Assembly (NCBI GenBank): GCA_903905665.1
Contig: CAIVHJ010000077.1
Span: forward strand, 1 to 15,967
Length of the DNA stretch: 15,967 bases
Direction of reading: 5' to 3'
From: an uncultured Phycisphaerales bacterium
GTDB taxonomy: Bacteria > Planctomycetota > Phycisphaerae > UBA1845 > CAIVHJ01
Part shown: one piece after another, positions 1 through 6,178 of the stretch
How positions within the stretch are numbered: position 1 is the first letter of the stretch
Layout: each line of letters starts with the position of its first letter
Notes under the pieces: model-generated
Databases searched by the model: none
Told to the model about the DNA's origin: nothing
Seen by the model: only the letters and a program-made list of their open reading frames with translations
Program-made: the position numbers and the translations under genes

Positions 1-46
1 ATTCCAGGGTCTCCTCCGACTCCTGATCCGGCCCATTATCACTCAC
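1..46 (-). CDS. Possible 5' end of a minus-strand gene, partial at window edge
   Basis: Read on the minus strand, a GTG at 46 opens a frame running off the window with the predicted start MSDNGPDQESEETLE. It is hydrophilic and acidic, as many bacterial N-termini are, and is free of stops. The frame is also open upstream of the GTG, and the purine-rich GGGGA abuts the start instead of being well spaced, so the start is uncertain. Only 15 codons are visible, so no function can be assigned. If real, the gene is divergent from the ATPase gene at 361 and the 47-360 stretch would hold both promoters. Confidence 0.25.
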   Translation of the reverse strand, partial: MSDNGPDQESEETLE

Positions 47-204
47 TCCCCACCGAATCTCCCAACAGAAGCAAGTGAACCTGTTGCCACACAATAAGTT
101 CTGCCAGATTTGACCCGTTGGCCGCTGTGCCCGATAATCGCATTCATCCTCGGACTGACACGGAATTTCCATGGCGTGCAACCCGTTTCTCGACGATGGT
201 ATAT

Positions 205-276
205 AAGGAGTTAGAGAGTTTAGGAGTTGAAGAGTTTAAGAGTTCAGGAGTTAAAGAGTTTAGAAGTTGCGGGGTT
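205..276 (+). repeat. Nine-copy degenerate octamer tandem array (NARGAGTT)
   Basis: Nine consecutive 8-bp units can be laid out without gaps: AAGGAGTT, AGAGAGTT, TAGGAGTT, GAAGAGTT, TAAGAGTT, CAGGAGTT, AAAGAGTT, TAGAAGTT, GCGGGGTT. The last five positions are close to RAGTT throughout, while the first base of each unit varies freely. The array lies about 85 bp upstream of the secretion ATPase start in otherwise noncoding DNA. An 8-bp period is not a codon multiple and argues against a coding role. The rest of 47-360 shows no convincing gene or promoter. Confidence 0.85.
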
Positions 277-304
277 GAATCGACGGCCGATGATTTGATT
301 CATT

Positions 305-325
305 CGCAATCCCAAATCCGCAATG
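305..325 (+). repeat. Short heptamer tandem repeat upstream of the ATPase gene
   Basis: Three adjacent 7-bp units are visible: CGCAATC, CCAAATC and CGCAATG. They sit about 35 bp before the ATPase start. The units resemble, in a rotated frame, the heptamers inside the N-terminal coding region of the topoisomerase VI B gene (14402-14436). With only three copies chance is possible, so the call rests partly on that resemblance. Confidence 0.45.
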
Positions 326-360
326 AAAACCTTTCACCTCTTTGAACGGCATCGGAGTTG

Positions 361-2034
361 ATGGTGGGACTGGGAGAACTGCTGGTTAGCAAAGGACTTG
401 TTTCTCAGCAACAGCTGGAGCAGGCCCGATCCGCGCAAAACGGCTCCGATGAAAACCTCGACCGGGTGTTTGTTCGTCTCGGTTTTGTCACCGAACTCGA
501 CGTGCTGAATGTAATCGGAGAGCAACTTTCTTTGCCGGTCGTGGACCTGGCGGACGTCAAACTGGATCCCGAACTGCTCAAGATCGTCCCCGCCAAACTG
601 GTGCATCGCTACGGTTTTTTGCCTCTCGCGCAACACAACAACACCATCACCGTCGCCACCGCCAAACCCCACGACCTCTACGCATTCGACGAACTTCGAA
701 TGCTCACCCGAAAACGAATCGAAATCGTGCTCGCTCCGGAATCGGAAATCACGCGACTCATCAGGCAGTACTACGGCGTGGGTGGATCGACGGTGCAAGA
801 GATGGTCGGCGAGGAGGATTTGCAGATCGTCAGCGATTCGGTGGACCTCGCCGGCGACGACGTGGAAATGGCGCAGGAAGCCACGGTCGTCAAGTTGGTC
901 AACGAAATTCTGATCGAAGCCATCCGCGACCGAGCCACCGACGTTCACATCGAACCCTATGAAAACCGGCTCAAAATCCGTTACCGCATCGACGGCGTGT
1001 TGCAGGAGGCGCCGGTCCCACCGGCCATTCAACGGTTTCAGGCGGCCATCATCAGCCGCATCAAAATCCTCTCCAACCTCAACATCGCCGAAAAACGCCT
1101 CCCCCAGGACGGCGGGTTCAAAATCAAAACGCAGGGACGCGAAATCGACATCCGCGTCAGCATCATCCCCACCCCATTCGGCGAAGCCGTCGTGATGCGA
1201 ATTCTCGACAAACAGTCCACCCTGCTCACGCTCCAAAGCCTCGGAATGAACGACTACGTCTATCAGCAATTTGAAAACCTGATCACCAAACCGCACGGCA
1301 TCATTCTGGTGACCGGCCCCACCGGTTCCGGAAAAACGACCACGCTCTATGCCGCGCTCAACCTGATCAAGTCGGGCGAGGTCAAGATTCTCACCATCGA
1401 AGACCCGATCGAATATTACATCGACGGCATCAACCAGGTGCAGGTCAACCACAAAATCGGACTCGACTTCGCGCGGGGGCTGCGCAGTTTCTTGCGACAC
1501 GACCCCGATGTCATTCTCGTCGGCGAAATCCGCGACAAGGAAACCGCCGAAGTCGCGATCAACGCCTCGCTGACCGGACACCTCGTCTTCAGCACGCTGC
1601 ATACCAACGACGCCGTCACCGCCAACACCCGACTACTCGACATGAACATCGAACCCTATCTCATCAGCAGCACGCTGGAAGGCGTCATGGCTCAGCGATT
1701 GATCCGCACCATCTGCAAACACTGCAAACAACCCGTCGAGGTCGATCGCAATCGACTCCCGGCTGATTTTGCGCTCCCCAAAGATCATGTCCTGTACCAT
1801 GGAGTGGGCTGCCGAGAATGCCGCGGTACCGGCTACTCAGGCCGTTTGGGGATTTTTGAACTGCTCGTGATGAGCGATGAAGTCCGCGATCTCGTCGTCC
1901 AGCGCACCAACGCCAGTGCGCTCCGCACCTGCGCCCAAAAGCACGGTCTGCGACTCCTGCATCAATCCGGTTGGGAAAAAGTCCTCGCCGGCGAAACGAC
2001 GATCGAAGAAGTTCTGCGCGTCAGCAAAATCTAA
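361..2034 (+). CDS. gspE: GspE/PilB-family secretion or type IV pilus assembly ATPase
   Basis: Cytoplasmic hexameric ATPase that powers pseudopilus or pilus assembly in type II secretion or type IV pilus machines. About 557 aa, the usual length. The N-terminal ~150 residues form an MshEN-like domain (GELLVSKGLVSQQQLEQA start). The ATPase core has Walker A GPTGSGKTTT (about residues 320-329), the Asp box FLRHDPDVILVGEIRD with Walker B ending in E390, and the His box GHLVFSTLHTNDA. A C-terminal zinc site is formed by Cys pairs near 453/456 and 485/488 (CKHC, CREC). Residues are counted from a TTG at 358, and the ATG at 361 is preferred; GTG 364 is better spaced from GGAG at 354-357. No other pil or gsp gene is in the window, so PilB and GspE cannot be told apart. 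Family assignment is firm. Confidence 0.95.
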   Translation: MVGLGELLVSKGLVSQQQLEQARSAQNGSDENLDRVFVRLGFVTELDVLNVIGEQLSLPVVDLADVKLDPELLKIVPAKLVHRYGFLPLAQHNNTITVATAKPHDLYAFDELRMLTRKRIEIVLAPESEITRLIRQYYGVGGSTVQEMVGEEDLQIVSDSVDLAGDDVEMAQEATVVKLVNEILIEAIRDRATDVHIEPYENRLKIRYRIDGVLQEAPVPPAIQRFQAAIISRIKILSNLNIAEKRLPQDGGFKIKTQGREIDIRVSIIPTPFGEAVVMRILDKQSTLLTLQSLGMNDYVYQQFENLITKPHGIILVTGPTGSGKTTTLYAALNLIKSGEVKILTIEDPIEYYIDGINQVQVNHKIGLDFARGLRSFLRHDPDVILVGEIRDKETAEVAINASLTGHLVFSTLHTNDAVTANTRLLDMNIEPYLISSTLEGVMAQRLIRTICKHCKQPVEVDRNRLPADFALPKDHVLYHGVGCRECRGTGYSGRLGIFELLVMSDEVRDLVVQRTNASALRTCAQKHGLRLLHQSGWEKVLAGETTIEEVLRVSKI

Positions 2035-2099
2035 CCGGCTGTCAACCGCCTGTGCTCCTGCAAAACACCTCTCGGACCTGAATTCACCACAAGATTGGA

Positions 2100-2423
2100 T
2101 TACGACGCGTCCACGTGAACCAGAAAAATCCGCAGCAAATAACCCAGAGAACCCACCACGATGTCGCATTGCTGATTGAAAAGACTTTCATCAAATCCCG
2201 GCCAGACGTGCGGTTCGACCACCTCCCAACCGAGAAGCATACTTTCGGCGATTTCCCATCCCTGTTTACCGAGCACTTGCCCCAGCATCACACCGGTGCC
2301 CAGATGAACCAGACTCCAGTCATCCAGACATGCCGTGTTGAGCGGACCGGCAACGTCATCCTCCTCTGGAATCTCGACGCCGCCGCAACTCCACAAAAAC
2401 ACGACCGGCAAAATCAGCAACAT
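2100..2423 (-). CDS. Small putative lipoprotein of unknown function
   Basis: A 107-aa minus-strand protein converging on the secretion ATPase gene (65 nt between stops). It begins MLLILPVVFLWSCGG, a hydrophobic stretch ending in a cysteine (C13) that could be a lipobox, although Trp at -2 is atypical. The rest carries evenly spaced conserved-looking polar residues in a semi-hydrophobic background: W36, H40, GTG 42-44, WE 66-67, E70, WPGF 74-77, E79, N83, D87, G91, G94. The E..N...D...G..G pattern recalls small integral membrane families such as VanZ-like proteins, but I do not recognise it firmly. A TTG at 2483 would extend the frame 20 codons through palindromic repeat sequence, so the ATG at 2423 is preferred. 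No clear ribosome binding site is seen. Confidence 0.6.
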   Translation of the reverse strand: MLLILPVVFLWSCGGVEIPEEDDVAGPLNTACLDDWSLVHLGTGVMLGQVLGKQGWEIAESMLLGWEVVEPHVWPGFDESLFNQQCDIVVGSLGYLLRIFLVHVDAS

Positions 2424-2457
2424 AACCCGATACACGTTCGCACTCTTCCTCAATAAT

Positions 2458-2506
2458 AATAGGTGACTGTCACTATTTATCAATTTATCTTTTATCTCTA
2501 TTTATC
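2458..2506 (+). repeat. RAYT-associated palindrome, site 1, with flanking tandem repeats
   Basis: Positions 2458-2477 read AATAGGTGACTGTCACTATT: GTGAC and GTCAC arms around a central T, extended by AATA/TATT with one unpaired G. It shares the GGTGACTGTC core with three other copies around the transposase gene. Immediately to its right come arm-derived tandem units CTATTTATC, AATTTATC, TTTTATC and TCTATTTATC (2473-2506). The copy lies 35 bp upstream of the small lipoprotein start and forms the left limit of the accessory island. Confidence 0.8.
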
Positions 2507-2556
2507 TAGGCCAGGCCGCCGATTGCCGTTCGTTGTCGGGAGACTTCGAGCTCTGA

Positions 2557-2973
2557 TCAGTCCTCATGGTCGAGGAGGATTAGCGCGGACCCTCCCAAGA
2601 TGGCGACAAGCTCAAGCACGCTGCGGTACCAGAATCCAATCCCATCTTCGGGAACGCCGCGCATAACGGCGAATACGATCATTGTCACGATCGCGGCAGC
2701 CAGAACGCCGAACCAAACCCGGGCCGCGACGGCACGATTGGACGGAGCGACTCTTGACGCAATCCACGTCGAGAACGCGCCTGACGTGCCGCGTACGCAA
2801 ATGATGGCGAGGGTTCCAGACATCCAGGCGTCATGCATGTCCGTCGCAGCCCAGAACTCGGCCGTTGTGTTGAAGCCGTTGATAAGGCCCTGCGCAAATA
2901 CCGCGAAGAAATGAGAGATAAACGACGCAGCCAATGCAGCAGGAATAAGGAGAATCCACCGGAGAATTCGCAT
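2557..2973 (-). CDS. Small multi-pass membrane protein of unknown function
   Basis: A 138-aa protein from ATG 2973 beginning MRILRWILLIPAALAASF. Hydrophobicity suggests four transmembrane helices at roughly residues 3-26, 45-68, 83-105 and 115-134, with the short charged C-terminus LLDHED. A GTG at 3009 would add 12 residues that look less natural. No strong Shine-Dalgarno sequence precedes either start. It is the only gene between palindromes 1 and 2 and reads opposite to the transposase, so it may be cargo or simply a resident gene bracketed by repeats. Base composition resembles the housekeeping genes and not the AT-rich ORF of the other repeat-bounded interval. I do not recognise the family. 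Confidence 0.65.
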   Translation of the reverse strand: MRILRWILLIPAALAASFISHFFAVFAQGLINGFNTTAEFWAATDMHDAWMSGTLAIICVRGTSGAFSTWIASRVAPSNRAVAARVWFGVLAAAIVTMIVFAVMRGVPEDGIGFWYRSVLELVAILGGSALILLDHED

Positions 2974-3031
2974 GAAATCACACCAAACCCTATGCCCCCA
3001 CCGTCGCACTCGCGGTCTCGCTCCACGAATA

Positions 3032-3068
3032 AAATAGCAAATAGCAAATAGGGGACAGTCACCTATTT
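3032..3068 (+). repeat. RAYT-associated palindrome, site 2, with flanking tandem repeats
   Basis: The 23-bp palindrome at 3046-3068 pairs AAATAGG with CCTATTT, has an inner GAC/GTC pair, one mismatch and a single central base. It is in the reverse orientation to site 1. Directly left of it are tandem heptamers AAATAGC (3032-3038) and AAATAGC (3039-3045), which continue into the arm AAATAGG (3046-3052). The 17-bp GGGACAGTCACCTATTT at 3052-3068 is an exact inverted copy of 3806-3822 on the other side of the transposase gene. Confidence 0.9.
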
Positions 3069-3828
3069 ATTGACGCGCAATCCGAAGGGTGATAATATCA
3101 TATTATGCCACGAAATGCACGAACCATCATCGAAGGGTATCCGTATCACGTCACGCAACGTGGGAACAATCGCCAAGATGTATTCTTCGTTAACGCCGAC
3201 CGGCGGACATATCTCACGATGCTCAAAACCCAAGCCGGTCAATATGGCTTGGAAATTCTCGCATACTGCCTGATGACCAACCATGTTCATCTGGTAGTCC
3301 TGCCGCACAAGTCAGACTCCCTTGCCAAAGGCATCGGTCGAACGCATTTCATGTACACGCAATATGTCAATCGTCTTCACGGCCGAAGCGGTCATTTATG
3401 GCAGGGAAGATTCTATTCGGCGTTGCTAGATGATCATCATCTGCTTGCAGCCATTCGTTATTTGGAGCGTAATCCGATTCGGGCGAAGATCGTGCGAAGG
3501 GCGGATAACTATCCGTGGAGCAGTGCCACTGCCCATCTGGGGAGAGAGGATACGAGGGGTTTGATCGATCTGACACGCTGGCGAGAAATGTCACGCGGTC
3601 TGGATTGGGAGCGACAATTGCGGGAACCACAGGATGAGCAGGTGGTGGCTCGACTGCGGATGCACACGCATACGGGACGCCCATTGGGGAGTGATCAGTT
3701 TATCAGCAAGTTGGAAACCTTGGTGGGACGAAGATTACGCGCCTTGCCCGTCGGCAGACCGAAAATCAAAAAACCCATGAAGAAATCACTGAAAAATAAA
3801 CATAAAAATAGGTGACTGTCCCTCATTA
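3046..3828 (+). mobile_element. RAYT (REP-associated tyrosine transposase) unit with 17-bp inverted repeats
   Basis: The transposase gene is enclosed by two copies of the same palindrome in inverted orientation. They share a perfect 17-bp inverted match: GGGACAGTCACCTATTT at 3052-3068 and its reverse complement at 3806-3822. This is the arrangement expected of RAYT genes, domesticated relatives of IS200/IS605 transposases that sit among the REP palindromes they act on. No target-site duplication is expected for this class and none is seen. Two further palindromes at 2458 and 4247 extend the island outward. The exact element limits are inferred. Confidence 0.8.
3105..3815 (+). CDS. REP-associated tyrosine transposase (RAYT), Y1/HUH family
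   Basis: A 236-aa protein of the IS200-like Y1 transposase family, single-strand endonucleases acting on hairpin DNA. The start MPRNARTIIEGYPYHVTQRG and the block N-H60-V-H62-L-V (the HUH metal-binding pair) are diagnostic. They are followed by GHLWQGRFYS (97-104), RYLERNPIRA (118-127, Y119 being the likely nucleophile) and YPWSS (136-140). The C-terminal third has a GRPLGS motif followed by a strongly basic tail ending KNKHKNR, suited to nucleic acid binding. The frame is intact and the key residues are present, so the enzyme may be active. ATG 3105 is used; AAGGG about 15 nt upstream is a poor ribosome site. Its 3' end runs 10 bp into palindrome 3. Confidence 0.93.
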   Translation: MPRNARTIIEGYPYHVTQRGNNRQDVFFVNADRRTYLTMLKTQAGQYGLEILAYCLMTNHVHLVVLPHKSDSLAKGIGRTHFMYTQYVNRLHGRSGHLWQGRFYSALLDDHHLLAAIRYLERNPIRAKIVRRADNYPWSSATAHLGREDTRGLIDLTRWREMSRGLDWERQLREPQDEQVVARLRMHTHTGRPLGSDQFISKLETLVGRRLRALPVGRPKIKKPMKKSLKNKHKNR

Positions 3829-4169
3829 TCCACCTCATTATCCATAGTAAGGTCTAGGGCTCGTTTTCTTAAATCCGCTACAGCGCTTATATCGTTGCCT
3901 CTTGCTGCATTTTCATTGGCCTCGAATAATTCGATTCTTCTTCTTGTAAATTGTTCACCATAGCTCAATGCACACAAAGCGGTCATAATCCTAGAATCTT
4001 TGAAATTCGAGATTTCACTATCGATTTTATTAATTTGATCTGATATTCTTGTTAATTGCACAGTAGCAATAAAGGTTGCAAATAGAATGAGTAAAAAACC
4101 AATAATTTTTATTGTTATAACCGTGATCATTGTTACGTTTAATAGTTCGTGTAGTGTGGCATCTTCCAA
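3786..4169 (-). CDS. AT-rich single-TM protein of unknown function, C-terminus reading into repeat DNA
   Basis: A 127-aa frame from TTG 4169, preceded by GAGGA 3 nt upstream; ATG 4130 is an alternative. Residues 14-37 form one strong transmembrane helix. They are followed by a likely coiled-coil segment (RISDQINKIDSEISNF, 41-56) and a charged helical region to about residue 107. The frame is much more AT-rich than its neighbours, yet open for over 120 codons, which supports past coding selection and foreign origin. The last ~20 residues (MDNEVDNE, then GQSPIF and on) are encoded by the tandem repeat and palindrome 3. The frame stops only inside the 3' end of the transposase gene, so the original stop seems to have been lost. 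It may be a gene remnant. No family recognised. Confidence 0.5.
   Translation of the reverse strand: MEDATLHELLNVTMITVITIKIIGFLLILFATFIATVQLTRISDQINKIDSEISNFKDSRIMTALCALSYGEQFTRRRIELFEANENAARGNDISAVADLRKRALDLTMDNEVDNEGQSPIFMFIFQ
3806..3844 (+). repeat. RAYT-associated palindrome, site 3, with 12-bp tandem repeat
   Basis: AAATAGGTGACTGTCCC at 3806-3822 is the exact inverse of 3052-3068. The expected right arm is degenerate here. It merges into two perfect copies of the 12-mer CCTCATTATCCA at 3821-3832 and 3833-3844. The palindrome overlaps both the last codons of the transposase gene and the C-terminal end of the minus-strand AT-rich ORF. Confidence 0.88.
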
Positions 4170-4210
4170 CTATCCTCGATGATTTCCTGACATTCATTCT
4201 ACCGCGTCAC

Positions 4211-4269
4211 GAGTAAATATGAGTAAATATGAGTAAATATGGGAGTAAATATGGGACAGTCATCTATTT
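4211..4269 (+). repeat. RAYT-associated palindrome, site 4, with 10-bp tandem repeats
   Basis: The palindrome at 4247-4269 differs from site 2 at two of 23 positions and has the same orientation as site 2. To its left lie three perfect copies of GAGTAAATAT (4211-4240). A fourth copy follows after GG at 4243-4252, running into the palindrome arm. The palindrome ends 8 bp from the pyrC stop codon, so it sits at the 3' end of the pyrC transcript. Confidence 0.88.
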
Positions 4270-4277
4270 TGATCCGA

Positions 4278-5573
4278 TTACCGGCGGATCATTTCCGGTG
4301 AATATTGGACATTTCCGTCCACAATCGTATACCTGACCTTGCCCTTTACCTCCCAGCCATCAAAAGGACAATTGCGTCCTTTGGAAAAAAATCGCTCCGC
4401 GTCGATCGTCCAGATTTCACTCGGATCAATGATCGTCACATCCGCCGGCGAACCAGTCCGAAGCGTCCCTCCAGAAAGCCCGAAAATCGAAGCCGGCTTG
4501 GTACTCATCATCTCGATCAACTTCATCCACGAAAGGTGACCCGGTTCGACCAGCGCCTTGATCCACAAAGGCAACGCCGTTTCCAGCCCGATGACCCCAA
4601 AAGGAGCGCGAACGAACCCCATCGCTTTTTCTTCCGGGGCATGGGGGGCGTGGTCCGTCACCAAAATGTCGATCGTCCCGTCCGCCACACCCTCAATGCA
4701 GGCCGCCACGTCCGTCTGCGCCCGCAGCGGAGGATTCACTTTGAAATTCGGATCGCGATTCCGGCACGCGTGGTGGTTCAGCAACAAATGATGGGGACAC
4801 ACCTCGCACGTCACGCGAATCCCTTTGGATTTGGCTTTTCGGATCAATTCCACCGAACCCCGCGTCGAAACATGTGCCACGTGATAACGAGCTCCGACGG
4901 ACTCCGCCAGTTTCAGATCGCGCGAAAGCATCGCCTGTTCCGCTAACGGCGAAATTCCGCGATACCCCAACTCCTGCGCCACGGGACCTTCGTGCATCAC
5001 CCCACCCGAAAAACTCGGATCCTCGCAGTGCTGAATCAGGATTTTGTCTATGGCTTTGAGCCGCTCAATCGCTTTTATCATAAGCACCGAACTCGCTACG
5101 CCGTGACCGTCGTCACTGAACGCCACGCATCCCGATTCGCTCAGCGACTCCAAATCCACCAGTTCCTGACCCATCAGACCCCGCGTCACCGCACCGACGG
5201 GATAAACTCGACAATGACCGACTTCACCCGCCCGCTGGATGACCCGACGAATCACCTCCGGAGAGTCGAGCGCCGGAGCGGTATTCGGCATGCATCCGAC
5301 AGTTGTAAAACCACCCGCCGCTGCCGCCATCGTCCCGGTTTCAATTGTTTCCTTGTGCTCACCGCCCGGTTCGCGCAGATGAACGTGCATGTCGATCAGC
5401 CCCGGAACCACGTAACACTTCGCGGCATCCAGAACCAATGCATCCGACGGCGGACGAGCGGGCAAATCGGAGATTCGACCTTCAGAAATGAATACATCAG
5501 CGAGACCGTCCAGATTCTGCGACGGATCAATGCAGCGACCACCCCGAATGTAGATGCTGGATGGCTTCGTCAT
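4278..5573 (-). CDS. pyrC: Dihydroorotase (class I)
   Basis: Cyclises carbamoyl-aspartate to dihydroorotate in de novo pyrimidine synthesis; cytoplasmic zinc amidohydrolase. 431 aa, normal for class I. Expected metal ligands are visible: H63 and H65 in DMHVHLREPG, D154 in FSDDG, H182 in IQHCED, H234 in HVAHVST and D307 in TDHAPH. The substrate-binding block GCMPNTAP (93-100) is intact. ATG 5573 is the obvious start because the sequence opens with the family-typical TKPSSIYIRGGRCIDP; no good Shine-Dalgarno sequence precedes it. It stands alone here: neither pyrB nor carA adjoins it. A RAYT palindrome lies just beyond its stop and may serve as its transcript end. Confidence 0.96.
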   Translation of the reverse strand: MTKPSSIYIRGGRCIDPSQNLDGLADVFISEGRISDLPARPPSDALVLDAAKCYVVPGLIDMHVHLREPGGEHKETIETGTMAAAAGGFTTVGCMPNTAPALDSPEVIRRVIQRAGEVGHCRVYPVGAVTRGLMGQELVDLESLSESGCVAFSDDGHGVASSVLMIKAIERLKAIDKILIQHCEDPSFSGGVMHEGPVAQELGYRGISPLAEQAMLSRDLKLAESVGARYHVAHVSTRGSVELIRKAKSKGIRVTCEVCPHHLLLNHHACRNRDPNFKVNPPLRAQTDVAACIEGVADGTIDILVTDHAPHAPEEKAMGFVRAPFGVIGLETALPLWIKALVEPGHLSWMKLIEMMSTKPASIFGLSGGTLRTGSPADVTIIDPSEIWTIDAERFFSKGRNCPFDGWEVKGKVRYTIVDGNVQYSPEMIRR

Positions 5574-5752
5574 GCGAACAAGGATAATTCACGCATCCCC
5601 AATAAGCCACATCCAATTTCTCTGCGACGGATAACCGAATTTTCAGCCAAAAATGCCATCAGGTCATTTCTCGTCATCCCTGCGATCATTTGCGATGCTT
5701 CAACCGATGTTTTTCGCATCCGTGGAGCGGTTTTCAGCCCCTTCATTTCATC

Positions 5753-5789
5753 AAAAAAAGACGCTTACTGCTCAAAATTCACGTCTTTT
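5753..5789 (-). terminator. Probable intrinsic terminator, minus strand
   Basis: On the minus strand AAAAGACG (5789-5782) can pair with CGTCTTTT (5763-5756) across an 18-nt loop, and the stem runs into a T tract (to 5753). The stem is short and AT-rich, so strength is doubtful. It lies about 50 nt past the stop of the possible minus-strand gene at 5840-6106 and upstream of pyrC, and would separate the two transcripts. The remainder of 5574-5839 shows no gene. Confidence 0.45.
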
Positions 5790-5839
5790 CATAATCAAAC
5801 CATAAACAACGAAAAATACCACGATGCAACGACCCCGAA

Positions 5840-6106
5840 TTAGCGATAACTTCTTTCCCCATCCGACAATAGAACCGACAGTCTTTCTGTAAAATTCCAT
5901 TTATTCACAGACTTTTTCGATAATCCCATATCTCTTCCGCTGAAAAAAACCTGACTATCCACAAAAAATTCACAGGCCATTACAACAAAAGGTCCGATTT
6001 TGTTGCCGTCGTATCCCATTGAAATACAATGTGTTATGGCGATCTTGTCAATTATTTTTATCCTTTTTGAAACTTCTAAAAAATGTCTTCGCTTGTGCCC
6101 AATCAT
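5840..6106 (-). CDS. Possible small hypothetical protein in AT-rich DNA
   Basis: An 88-aa frame from ATG 6106 beginning MIGHKRRHFLEVSKRIKIID and containing FVVMACEFFVDSQVFFSG. The amino acid mix is protein-like, with no signal peptide or transmembrane helix obvious. The frame stays open upstream as far as 6235, into the antisense of the DUF2617-like gene. At this AT content over 100 codons without a stop is unlikely by chance. A terminator-like hairpin follows the stop. No Shine-Dalgarno sequence fits ATG 6106; AGGAAACAGG lies about 30 nt upstream, so the true start is unclear, or the 5' end is lost and this is a remnant. No family recognised. Confidence 0.4.
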   Translation of the reverse strand: MIGHKRRHFLEVSKRIKIIDKIAITHCISMGYDGNKIGPFVVMACEFFVDSQVFFSGRDMGLSKKSVNKWNFTERLSVLLSDGERSYR

Positions 6107-6178
6107 GCCGGTATAATGATTTAAGTTGCTTTTCCTGTTTCCTTTATATAATCGTAGTGGCGAACCGGGGTTATCTAA

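Noticed and set aside
118..345. 75-codon plus-strand frame upstream of the ATPase gene
   Set aside because: Half of it is the octamer array, giving the repetitive LESLGVEEFKSSGVKEF; the open frame is a by-product of the repeat.
334..1602. 422-codon minus-strand open frame
   Set aside because: It is antisense to the secretion ATPase gene, which has clear Walker and zinc motifs. The minus frame is low-complexity, Asp/Phe/Gly/Val-rich, typical of a shadow of GC-biased codons.
4211..4252. Regularly spaced repeats as a possible CRISPR array
   Set aside because: Units are 10 bp and directly adjacent with no spacers; no cas genes nearby.
4992..5843. 283-codon plus-strand open frame
   Set aside because: Mostly antisense to pyrC, then through noncoding DNA; composition is Arg/His/Thr-rich and not protein-like.
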